Source of the DNA: Natrinema versiforme JCM 10478
Lineage (GTDB): Archaea > Halobacteriota > Halobacteria > Halobacteriales > Natrialbaceae
DNA length: 64,000 bases
Reading direction: 5' to 3'
NCBI RefSeq assembly: GCF_000337195.1
Contig: NZ_AOID01000013.1
Location: 1-64,000, forward strand
Within the stretch, counting starts at the first letter, position 1, and each line of letters begins with the position of its first letter. A program made the translations under genes and the position numbers. The notes beneath the pieces are model-generated. The model was not told the origin of the DNA. It ran no database searches and saw nothing but the letters and a program-made list of their open reading frames with translations. Shown here one piece after another: positions 25,905 to 33,291 of this stretch.

Positions 25905-26699
25905 TTATTGGGTGACGACGATCACCGTCATGTCGCCGTTAGCGTGCTCGAGGATACGATCGATCACGTCGCCCGTTGCGTCGCCGCTCGTCTCGAGTGC
26001 AACAGCACCCCCGTCAGTCGCCGCATTCGCGAACGCGTCGGTCACGTTGCTCGGCACTGCCGGTTCGGCCTGTGCGAGGTCCTGCGCGTTCTCGTCTCGG
26101 TGGAGATGGCAGTGGTCGTCATCGACGACCGGGTTCTCGCACTCTGAGCCGTCCGCGCACTCCGCGCCGCAGACGTCGCCACCGTTCGTCGCGTGCTGGG
26201 CCTGTTCTTCGACCAAGGTACGCTCAGCCGGAATGTCGGTCGGCTCGTCGGCTTGTGCCGTCTCGACTATCTCACCGTCTTTCGTTGCCCAGCGAGGTCG
26301 ATGCGTCACGTTTGCGTCCGTTTCGAGGTCGAGCTGCTCGTAGTTTGCGACGAGGTCGATGTCATGGATGTCTGTCTCGTCGTCGGTGATCGCGTCGACC
26401 GCAATCTCGTCCGCGTCCAGCACTTCCGTCGCGATCGGTGCAGCGCCAGTGGCGTACATGGCAGCGAATTGGTGTTTGCAGATGGTCGAGCCATCGTCCG
26501 CATCGGGACAGTCGCACCGGCCCGCCGCAAGGTCAACGCGGTATTTGTTGCCGCTCGCGCCAGATTCGACGACAAAACGGCCGTCACCACCGTCGTCCGA
26601 GATGCGGTGGCCGTCGAACAGCGCGCGAATCTGCCGACCGTCATTCAGGGGGTCGATTCTCGCCGCGATTTCGTGGTCGAGAGCGTATTTCGAGGTCAT
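25905..26699 (-). CDS. SWIM zinc-finger protein
   Basis: The 264-residue product has a SWIM domain in its first third: KYRVDLAAGRCDCPDADDG, then CKHQFAAMYATG, the CxCx(n)CxH pattern. A second Cys/His cluster (GDVCGAECADGSECENP then HCHLHRDE) near residues 175-200 may be another metal site. The rest is acidic, and the end (GDMTVIVVTQ) is hydrophobic. SWIM domains bind nucleic acid or protein partners. It shares its upstream region with the microprotein operon, implying joint regulation on this element. Confidence 0.75.
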   Translation of the reverse strand: MTSKYALDHEIAARIDPLNDGRQIRALFDGHRISDDGGDGRFVVESGASGNKYRVDLAAGRCDCPDADDGSTICKHQFAAMYATGAAPIATEVLDADEIAVDAITDDETDIHDIDLVANYEQLDLETDANVTHRPRWATKDGEIVETAQADEPTDIPAERTLVEEQAQHATNGGDVCGAECADGSECENPVVDDDHCHLHRDENAQDLAQAEPAVPSNVTDAFANAATDGGAVALETSGDATGDVIDRILEHANGDMTVIVVTQ

Positions 26700-26812
26700 T
26701 GTCCTGAGCCGAGGTCGGTCGATGAGTCATCGGCCCGTTCCAGCGGGTCTCCTCACCTCCTCCCTCTATCTATTCCTACTACGGTATAGACTATAAAGCT
26801 AACACAGCAAGG
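26697..26812 (-). promoter_or_regulatory. Upstream region of the SWIM gene, twin of 25674-25803
   Basis: The start codon block CATTGTCCTGAGCCGAG (26697-26713) is identical to that of the microprotein operon, and CTATTCCTACTACGGTATAG followed by ACTATAAAGC repeats the distal part with few changes. A further TCTACGGCA lies at about 26840, before the divergent winged-helix gene. Confidence 0.55.
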
Positions 26813-26903
26813 CTATGACTGTTGATTTTCCTGATACGCCGTCTACGGCACAGCCGTCGACGGAACCACTAAGGCCGACGATGGCATAGAGCGCGATAGG
26901 CTA

Positions 26904-27179
26904 ATGAGCCGACCCTACCGCGTCGATCCCGAGGACTGTCTCGAGCCCTTCGACGAGCTCGAGAATCCGACTGAGCCACTGAGTTCGCGAGAAGTCGCCG
27001 ACACTGTCGGGATCGCGCGCCGAACTGCACATAAGAAACTCGAAACGCTCGTCGAACGCGGTCAGCTCGAGAGCAAGTCGCTTGGCAAACGGACGCGCGT
27101 CTGGTATCGTACCTACAATGCTATCGAAGCCAGTGATGACGAAAACGATGGCGAGCCGGACGAAATCGGCGAGAACTAA
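26904..27179 (+). CDS. Winged-helix DNA-binding protein
   Basis: The 91-residue product has a helix-turn-helix, PLSSREVADTVGIARRTAHK, followed by a wing with GQLESKSLGKRTRVWYRTY. The acidic C-terminal tail is typical of haloarchaea. It is divergent from the SWIM gene, with a CTACGG copy in between, and is a natural candidate for the regulator of the twin promoters. That link is inference. Confidence 0.75.
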   Translation: MSRPYRVDPEDCLEPFDELENPTEPLSSREVADTVGIARRTAHKKLETLVERGQLESKSLGKRTRVWYRTYNAIEASDDENDGEPDEIGEN

Positions 27180-27528
27180 CTGCGATCCCTCAGTCGAAAC
27201 TATACGGGAGATTCGATGGTACGTCGATCGTCTGTTCAAGTTCGTTGATGCTCACGTCAATCAGTGATACGGCTGATCACTGAAACTCGCTTGAGGTAAT
27301 CCGGACGAGATGGTCGAGACAAGACAAAAGACGCTGGCAGCGTGAGACGACACGGCACGAGATTCGGTGGATCGGTTCGTGTTGGGGAATGGAGATCGCA
27401 CGCAGCCTCAGAGGCTGTATACGATCTCAAGGAGTGCCGTGAGTGATCCAACAGAATGTTGAGGATCAACACGGCGAAATAGCCACACACGACGAACGGT
27501 GATGACTGATCTCGTACTTACTGGTAGT
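27180..27528. other. Intergenic region with a perfect inverted repeat
   Basis: This 349-base stretch lies between the convergent winged-helix and MCM genes. TCAGTGAT (27261-27268) and ATCACTGA (27276-27283) form a perfect 8-bp hairpin with a 7-base loop, which may end transcription from one or both sides. No coding signal is seen. Confidence 0.45.
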
Positions 27529-29634
27529 TCACGTCGTTCGTATCTGGCCCGTCGACAGTTCGTACACAGCACCTCTTTCGAGTAGTTTATCGATCCCGTG
27601 TTTGATCGTCTCAACACTCATTTCCAACTGCGCGTCCGCTGCCTCGATCACATCCTCGGTCGGCACGCCGTCGTCATATTCTGTCTCGATACCGATGATC
27701 ACCCGCATCAGCTGCTGCCAGCGATCGAGGTCACCTGTATCCGTGATCCCCGCGTCGAATTGCCCTGTTTCCGGATCCCAATTCAACCCGATCATCTTCT
27801 GGGTTACCTGCTTAGCCCGTTCGGCGTGGCACGGTTCGACCGTGTCCGACAGCTCGCACCGTGCGAACGCGGTCGCCAGCCGTATGCCGGCACCCAGCGT
27901 ACGCAGCGTCACCGGCACGGCTGCGTCCTCATCGCTGTCGTGGCCGTTGTTCAGGTTGCGTGCCATCAGGTAGAACTCTCTGAGTGCCGCTTTCGCCTCG
28001 GAGGTTAGCTGCGGGAATACCTCCTCCCGTGCATAGGAAACCCACGCACGGAGGACGGCGATCGGCACGTCGCGCTCAGCGGCCACCAGCTCTGCGTCGG
28101 TTGGCTTGTCGCTGAGTTCTTTCGTCGCGATCTCGTCGTAGGCATCGAGGTAGCGGTCAGCCTTCGCCGCGTCGGCCTCCCTGTCCACCTTGTCAACGAG
28201 ATCGATCAGTACGTCCATCCGCGAGATAAGCGCGGGATCCATATCTAACTGCTCGTCCAGTGGCTCGTGCCGATTGAACCGGCCATGGATGGGGTTGCCC
28301 GACGCCAGCAGCGCCGTTCGCGTCTCCAGATCGGCCGAGATACCGGCTTTATCTATTTTCACCATCTGATCGCCTTCGAGGGCATCATGGATCGCCTTCG
28401 TCTCGCCGTCGAGTACGTCATCAACCTCGTCAATGATGCAGTGGCCGCCATTCGCCCGCGGCATGATTCCCGGTTGGAGCGTCCACTTGCTCTTGCCCGC
28501 GAACTCTTCGTGGATCGCGGCGGCAGTGAGGCCCACCTCGGAGAGGCCAGTCCCCGAGCGGTACTCGACCATGGGGGCGATCTTTGCGAGTTCGCTCAAC
28601 AGGGTTGACTTCCCGGTGCCGGGGTCGCCGATTAGTCCCATGTGGATGTCGCCCCGGTACTGGCCTTCCTCTTGGTCGACGCGGTAGGAGCCGAACAGCC
28701 ACGCGACGCAGGCGTCGAGAACGGTCTCGAATTTCTCATCGGCTTCGAGTGTCGGCACGATGTTCTTGCGAAAGAGCGTTACGGGGTCGTCGACGCCCGC
28801 ACACTCGTGGATCTGCTCGCGGTGGGCGTCGATATCGATCTCGGTGTCATCGGTGCCGTGGAAGACGATCGCCCCGGCGTCGATCCATGTGTCGCACTCC
28901 GGGTCAGCGTTTCGGCCTTCGAGCCCGGTTTCGTCAACTCTACGCTCGCCGAGGACGGTCACCTGCTCGCCGGCGCGGTCGGGGAGTCCATTAGAGCCTC
29001 CAAGATCGCAGAGGTCGCCGGTGACGTAGACGGGAGTTGAGGCTCCCTCAGCCTGTGCAGCTTCGTCGGGTGGCGTCTCGAGTTTAAGCTTGCGCTGATT
29101 GACGAACGTCGACTCGCCGATGTGGAGGTTAAACGGGGGCGAGTCCCGATCGCAGTTGTTGCACACGTTCGGCCTCTTCTGCTTGTGTCGGGGTTGGTTC
29201 TCGTACGCGAACGAGCCACAATTACCACACTCGAAGGCACCGATGACCAGCAGTGGTTTCTTTGCAGTAACCTTCGACAGCTGTCCCTCTACAGCGATGT
29301 AGGTGCCGATGTGATCTGCTTCAAGATCAGAAATTGACAACCGCTCCATCGCACCCTCGGAATCCGTCAGACGGACTGTGACGCCGCTCAGATCAATCCC
29401 CTCGTCATGCTCCTCTGCGTACTCCATCAACGCTCGCTCGTAGTACCTTTTCACTTGGTGTGGGTTCTCAAGGAAGTCATCTACAGGAATTCCCTCGTAG
29501 GTGGCCACGTCGGCATACTCGACCCAGAACAGTTGCTCATCCGGCCACTGTTCGACGAAGTCGGCGATTTGGTTGGCATACTCTTCCTCGTAGAAGGTCT
29601 CAATGCAATCGGTGTAGCTTGCTGGCGAACTCAT
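27529..29634 (-). CDS. MCM-family replicative helicase of the element
   Basis: The 701-residue product has an N-terminal OB/zinc part with CGNCG and CNNCD (about residues 136-161), then the AAA+ core: GLIGDPGTGKSTLL (Walker A, about 333), CIIDEVDDVLDG (Walker B, about 399), an ASGNPIHGRF sensor and the SRMDVLIDL arginine-finger segment. A C-terminal winged-helix-like region follows. It unwinds DNA at replication forks. Such extra MCM genes mark haloarchaeal plasmids and viruses. Its start overlaps the ribbon-helix-helix gene by 4 bases. Confidence 0.9.
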   Translation of the reverse strand: MSSPASYTDCIETFYEEEYANQIADFVEQWPDEQLFWVEYADVATYEGIPVDDFLENPHQVKRYYERALMEYAEEHDEGIDLSGVTVRLTDSEGAMERLSISDLEADHIGTYIAVEGQLSKVTAKKPLLVIGAFECGNCGSFAYENQPRHKQKRPNVCNNCDRDSPPFNLHIGESTFVNQRKLKLETPPDEAAQAEGASTPVYVTGDLCDLGGSNGLPDRAGEQVTVLGERRVDETGLEGRNADPECDTWIDAGAIVFHGTDDTEIDIDAHREQIHECAGVDDPVTLFRKNIVPTLEADEKFETVLDACVAWLFGSYRVDQEEGQYRGDIHMGLIGDPGTGKSTLLSELAKIAPMVEYRSGTGLSEVGLTAAAIHEEFAGKSKWTLQPGIMPRANGGHCIIDEVDDVLDGETKAIHDALEGDQMVKIDKAGISADLETRTALLASGNPIHGRFNRHEPLDEQLDMDPALISRMDVLIDLVDKVDREADAAKADRYLDAYDEIATKELSDKPTDAELVAAERDVPIAVLRAWVSYAREEVFPQLTSEAKAALREFYLMARNLNNGHDSDEDAAVPVTLRTLGAGIRLATAFARCELSDTVEPCHAERAKQVTQKMIGLNWDPETGQFDAGITDTGDLDRWQQLMRVIIGIETEYDDGVPTEDVIEAADAQLEMSVETIKHGIDKLLERGAVYELSTGQIRTT

Positions 29635-30062
29635 GAAAAATCACCCGGCTGGTGTTCGTCTGGCGCTTCATCAAGGAGCTCCTCGACGGTCATGTCGGCT
29701 TCCTCTGCTTTCTTCTGAATCTCCGAATTGTCTACCGTCCGAAAGTTCGGTCTGATCGATTTGACGAACTCTACAGCCTCGCGCCGGGCCTGCTCTTGTT
29801 GTTGCTCCTGCTCTGCTTTCGCCTGCTCGACCCGCTCGAGTTCGTTGCGCTTAGCCTTGAGGCGATTTTCGAGATCTTCAATCTCGCGTTCAAGTTGCTG
29901 GATCCGTAGCTTGCGGGCGGTATCCTCCGGCACCGGCATCCCGTCATTGACGTGGGCGGAGAGCAACTCGTTGATGAGCCCACTGACGTTGACGTTCCGC
30001 GCCTTGAGCTGGTCCAGTACATGGGCGTCGATGGAGATCCCCGTCCGCTTCTTCTCGCTCAT
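29631..30062 (-). CDS. Ribbon-helix-helix protein with coiled coil
   Basis: From the ATG at 30060-30062 (MSEKKRTGISIDAHVLDQ) the product has 143 residues. The first 45 fit a ribbon-helix-helix DNA-binding fold: RTGISIDAHVLDQLKARNVN, then SGLINELLSA. A long heptad helix (about residues 55-100, rich in Glu, Gln and Lys) follows. Proteins of this build act as autorepressors or partition/copy control factors. It is cotranscribed with MCM, which suggests replication control. Repeats at 30149-30198 upstream may be its operator. Confidence 0.75.
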   Translation of the reverse strand: MSEKKRTGISIDAHVLDQLKARNVNVSGLINELLSAHVNDGMPVPEDTARKLRIQQLEREIEDLENRLKAKRNELERVEQAKAEQEQQQEQARREAVEFVKSIRPNFRTVDNSEIQKKAEEADMTVEELLDEAPDEHQPGDFS

Positions 30063-30514
30063 CACGCACCACCCCCCAGCAGCGCGTGGTAACCACACCG
30101 AGAGGAGTGTAACACGATCTCGATCGCTACCTCAACTGTTCTACTGCCTACGTACTGGTAGTACGTAGTACGAGTAATACGTACTAACACGAGTAACACT
30201 ACTACGGCGGTCAGTGGCAGGGTGGATGAAAGAGGATCGCACCGTGGCCAATCTGTTCTCTGTGCAGGCACGGGGGAGCAGAAACCTATTCTGTCGTCAG
30301 TCTGAATCTTATCTATCATGGATCTATAGCTATGGGTATCGCTGATAGTCGGGGATCTGTACTGCCGTGCTTGCTTCAAATCGATCTGTTGACGCGATCG
30401 CATCACGAGTAGGTCTGGGTGGTTTTGGGAAAAATCTACCCCTATTGTGTGATTATTAAACCTTTCATCCGAAAGCATGCAAATATGTTTTATAATTATC
30501 TGGTTCGTTAGGGT
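30063..30514. other. Regulatory or origin-like region of element 1
   Basis: This 452-base stretch between the MCM operon and the integrase gene holds no convincing gene. It contains the TACGTAC repeats at 30149-30198 and becomes AT-rich toward 30440-30500. Lying next to the MCM operon, it is the likeliest place for a replication origin of the element. Confidence 0.4.
30149..30198. repeat. Clustered short direct and inverted repeats
   Basis: TACGTAC (30149-30155) pairs with GTACGTA (30161-30167); TACGTACT recurs directly at 30178-30185; ACGAGTAAYAC occurs at 30170-30180 and 30188-30198. They lie 87-136 bases before the ribbon-helix-helix gene, a usual place for its operator or for origin iterons. 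Confidence 0.5.
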
Positions 30515-31534
30515 TTATATCGTATCTAAAAACTGTCTCCGTTGTTCCATTTTTTCCTCTTCTGAACGTTGATCATAATGCATCTCGAGAACGTCCTGTG
30601 AGACATTTGCACGCCCACTTACAGCACGCATTGGCCACTCTGCTTTGAGCCAGTGTGTGATTGCGCCTCGTCGTATAGCGTGTGGCGGGACCGAAGATGG
30701 GCAGCTATACTCTTTTGTGTTCCCGGCAGCGTCACAATCAGCAATAGTTCGCCCGTGTGGACAGTCGCCTGAGACGGCGCAGGGCCGTGTCCACGCGTAG
30801 ACAAGCTTTCGAAGGTGTGTTTTATGCGATCGGCCTTGAACCGTCGCTAACAGCGGTTCACGGCCATTTCCGTCGGTCACAGCTGGACGCTGTTCTCCGA
30901 CCCAGTCGTCGAGGACAGCACGAGTACTCTCAGCGATAGCGACGTGACGCTCACCGTCAGCCTTGTTTTTCAGCGGTGTGTCAGTAGCTGGTCGGTGGAC
31001 AACCTCGAGTGAGAGTTCCATTGGGTCATAGTCGTCGACATCGAGTGCGTGTGCGGCACCAATACGGAGTCCGCACTGCCAGAGTAGGAGCAGGGTAACG
31101 TGGGCGAGCGACGCGTACTCGTACTTAGAGAGGTAGTTGAGAACCTCGTCGGCACGATCAGCCTCGAGCATTACATCGCGGACGTTGTCGCCGGCCTCGA
31201 GAGATGGACTTTGAACGGCGAGGTGGAGATCGTTCGCGGCAAAGCCGATATGTTCACACCAACGGATGAAGACGCGCAACGTGTCCATCTGCGTCTTCTC
31301 GGAAACACGGTTTAGGTCACCATCGTCACGCCGCCATAATCGGTATTGATGCAGATCACGTCCTGTGAGTTCTGCGATCGTCTCGATCTCGTTCTCGTCA
31401 CACCAACGGACGAAGTGACCGAGTCGTGATCGATGGGCGTAGAGCGTACTGGAGCTGACATTCGGCTCACGGTCGGCGAGGTACATTTCGTAGGCCGATT
31501 CGGGGTCGATTTTGTCGAGTTCGTCTGTGGTCAT
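30515..31534 (-). CDS. Tyrosine recombinase (integrase) of element 1
   Basis: From the ATG at 31532-31534 (MTTDELDKIDPESAYEMYL) the product has 339 residues; the open frame 35 codons upstream is basic and unlikely. It has the SAM-like N-terminal domain and a catalytic domain with CGLRIGAAHALD (Arg I), PPHAIRRGAITHW (HxxR) and MHYDQR (Tyr). Between Arg I and HxxR is a four-cysteine insertion with CPHGR and CPSS, known from haloarchaeal integrases. It lies 250 bases from the right att site. It is clearly homologous to the integrase at 41229-42239. Confidence 0.9.
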   Translation of the reverse strand: MTTDELDKIDPESAYEMYLADREPNVSSSTLYAHRSRLGHFVRWCDENEIETIAELTGRDLHQYRLWRRDDGDLNRVSEKTQMDTLRVFIRWCEHIGFAANDLHLAVQSPSLEAGDNVRDVMLEADRADEVLNYLSKYEYASLAHVTLLLLWQCGLRIGAAHALDVDDYDPMELSLEVVHRPATDTPLKNKADGERHVAIAESTRAVLDDWVGEQRPAVTDGNGREPLLATVQGRSHKTHLRKLVYAWTRPCAVSGDCPHGRTIADCDAAGNTKEYSCPSSVPPHAIRRGAITHWLKAEWPMRAVSGRANVSQDVLEMHYDQRSEEEKMEQRRQFLDTI

Positions 31535-31739
31535 GGTCACACACGGGTGAGTGAGGGAGACCACAACAGGCCGCGTGGCTACACCGCAGCGGTAGCCACA
31601 GCCCCGGCCGGGCGCTCCACCGGGAGTGTCAGTGGCCACTTGGCCACCGCGTCAGCAGCCCGGCCGCGCAGGCGAAGCCGAGCAGCCCGGAACTGGGAAG
31701 CTGTCACGGGTGAGCGCGAGCGGAGCGAGCGCGAGTCAT

Positions 31740-31781
31740 GCTGACATGGTCCGCGCAGCGAAGCGAGCAGAACATGTCAGC
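31740..31781. repeat. Inverted repeat next to the middle att site
   Basis: GCTGACATG (31740-31748) and CATGTCAGC (31773-31781) are perfectly complementary 9-base arms, ending 3 bases before the att repeat. A recombinase or excisionase binding site is possible. Confidence 0.45.
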
Positions 31782-31784
31782 TTT

Positions 31785-31810
31785 GGTTCAAATCCTGTAG
31801 CGCCCATCCG
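31785..31810 (+). repeat. Middle att site (right end of element 1, left end of element 2)
   Basis: The sequence GGTTCAAATCCTGTAGCG and the following 8 bases are identical to 16347-16372. It contains only the T loop and acceptor half of the tRNA, so it is not a functional tRNA. Confidence 0.85.
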
Positions 31811-31884
31811 TTTTCCGAACGCTTCGAATCCGACAGACGTCGTAGGGTTGCTTATAAATTAATGGGTAGTTCTGGGGGTCGCGT

Positions 31885-32520
31885 TTAGTTTGTAGCATTC
31901 TGCCAGACGGCGAAGGCCTGGAGCCACGATTCTGCGGTTGACGGTTTGACGTGACTGAAGAAGTTTGAGAATGAAGAAGTATGTCTTTTTATCTCCCGAA
32001 AGACACGTTCGGCAGCGTTCCGATTTCCGTGTTTTTCGTATCGAAATCGGAGTCCGTGCCGGCGGAGTGCTGTCTGTAGATGCTGTGCACCATCGACGAG
32101 AAACACCGCATCTTCGATATCGTGTTTCTCAATTAGTTCTCGCAGAAAACGTTCAGTCAATGCAGTCGTAGTCGTCGAAAATAGCCGTGTATGGAGGATT
32201 CTGTTTGTTTCAGGATTGACGGCAGCGTACAGCCAATACTGGTGATCATCGATTTGAATCACTGTTCCGTCGAGCGCAACGTGATTCGGATTTGTATCAG
32301 TTGCTGGCTGTAGATCGGCTTTCTGTACCCAATCGTGTACAGCCTTGCGTGATCGTTCGACACCGAACTTCTCTAATTCTCGAACGGTATTCGAAAGCGA
32401 GAGGACAGCAAGATGGAGTCGAATACCGAGCGCCATCAGCTGACGCGGTGTCCGCTCTCGCTCCACAAAACTCAAATCAATCCAGTCGCTACACCCACTG
32501 AGGCGGTCGATTTTTGGCAT
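31885..32520 (-). CDS. IS6-family transposase
   Basis: From the ATG at 32518-32520 (MPKIDRLSGC) the product has 211 residues, the full length for haloarchaeal IS6-type transposases. The DDE residues lie in NHVALDGTVIQIDDHQYW, AVFLVDGAQHLQTAL and NAAERVFREIKRHT. The N-terminal SLSNTVRELEKFGVERSRK is the family's helix-turn-helix. It appears intact. It sits about 75 bases from the middle att site. Confidence 0.9.
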   Translation of the reverse strand: MPKIDRLSGCSDWIDLSFVERERTPRQLMALGIRLHLAVLSLSNTVRELEKFGVERSRKAVHDWVQKADLQPATDTNPNHVALDGTVIQIDDHQYWLYAAVNPETNRILHTRLFSTTTTALTERFLRELIEKHDIEDAVFLVDGAQHLQTALRRHGLRFRYEKHGNRNAAERVFREIKRHTSSFSNFFSHVKPSTAESWLQAFAVWQNATN

Positions 32521-32559
32521 AGAGCACCACAAAATCGTCCCGCCTCACTTTTCATGCTT

Positions 32560-32573
32560 AACGAAACAGCGCC
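32560..32573. repeat. Possible right terminal inverted repeat of the IS6 element
   Basis: On the minus strand GGCGCTGTTTCGTT lies 40 bases before the transposase start, where the terminal repeat of haloarchaeal IS6 elements is found. I cannot find a convincing partner between the transposase stop and the att site, so the left end may be degraded or lost. Confidence 0.4.
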
Positions 32574-32795
32574 GGTCTATGAATAGAACGTCAGACAATC
32601 AGTCTCGAGTAAAGAATATTCATCCGAAGCCGCTGTACCATCCGAAGTGAATTCTGCTTGCTCGGCGCTGATTAATTGCATAGACTCAAATCCTGACCAA
32701 GAGCTCCTACACTAGTCCCACGCCGCTCTACTGACGTACTGTGTATCCTGACTTGGATCTTGAGAATACCTCTGTCTGGCCTTCTATACTACACC

Positions 32796-33062
32796 TCACG
32801 CCTGGTTGATTTCCGGACAAATATGGCTTAGTAGCCCTTCTCGATTGTCAAACAGGCTATGTCCATTTGGATACTCAAATTCGCCTCCCTTCTCCTGTTG
32901 AATTGGGGAGAGAAACACTTGGACCGGATCACCCTTCTCTAAGTCAAGTTTCTCCGTTTCCGCTTGGGGGATGTTAATTCGTTTGTCCTGCTGGACTTTT
33001 GCTGTGAATATCGAGTTCCGAGTGAAGAACCGTCGGAGTATAATCTGTCCCCGATTCTGCAT
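32796..33062 (-). CDS. AbrB/SpoVT-type DNA-binding protein
   Basis: The 88-residue product has a swapped-hairpin AbrB domain: FTAKVQQDKRINIPQAETE then LDLEKGDPVQVFLSPI, the usual IxIP...L..GD.V.V pattern. The C-terminal part (YPNGHSLFDNREGLLS) is not recognised. Such proteins are transcription factors or antitoxins. It is divergent from the large secreted protein gene, with 229 bases between the starts, and may regulate it. Confidence 0.65.
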   Translation of the reverse strand: MQNRGQIILRRFFTRNSIFTAKVQQDKRINIPQAETEKLDLEKGDPVQVFLSPIQQEKGGEFEYPNGHSLFDNREGLLSHICPEINQA

Positions 33063-33262
33063 ACTGCCATATCCCCACTAAATTTGATCGTGTGGCCCAG
33101 CATTTCGTCCGGTATCGCATCGATCAATCCGTCCGAATTATCGGCTTACCGCTCGACTGAACCACCATACCAGAGGATCCCTGCTTCAGTATACAGTTCC
33201 GAAGCTTTCAATGGAGTCGAGCTTCCACTACCCAATGATTGCTCATCATACATCCCGTTAAC

Positions 33263-33272
33263 TTATTATATA
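33263..33272 (+). promoter_or_regulatory. TATA box of the large secreted protein gene
   Basis: TTATTATATA lies about 25 bases before the ATG at 33292, so the transcript would be leaderless and start at that codon. This supports the ATG over the TTG at 33280. Confidence 0.6.
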
Positions 33273-33291
33273 ACAACTATTGACTGGATGT

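Larger units (their letters stand above)
16347..31810. mobile_element. Integrated element 1 in tRNA-Arg (about 15.4 kb)
   Basis: The element is bounded by a 26-base direct repeat of the tRNA 3' end, with a tyrosine recombinase gene (30515-31534) beside the right copy. It carries a type I restriction-modification operon, a coiled-coil protein, zinc-finger proteins, a SWIM protein, a winged-helix protein, an MCM helicase and a ribbon-helix-helix protein. Its own MCM suggests it replicates, or once did, as a plasmid or virus. No capsid or conjugation gene is recognisable. Base composition varies strongly inside it, from AT-rich hsdS to GC-rich zinc-finger genes. Confidence 0.8.
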
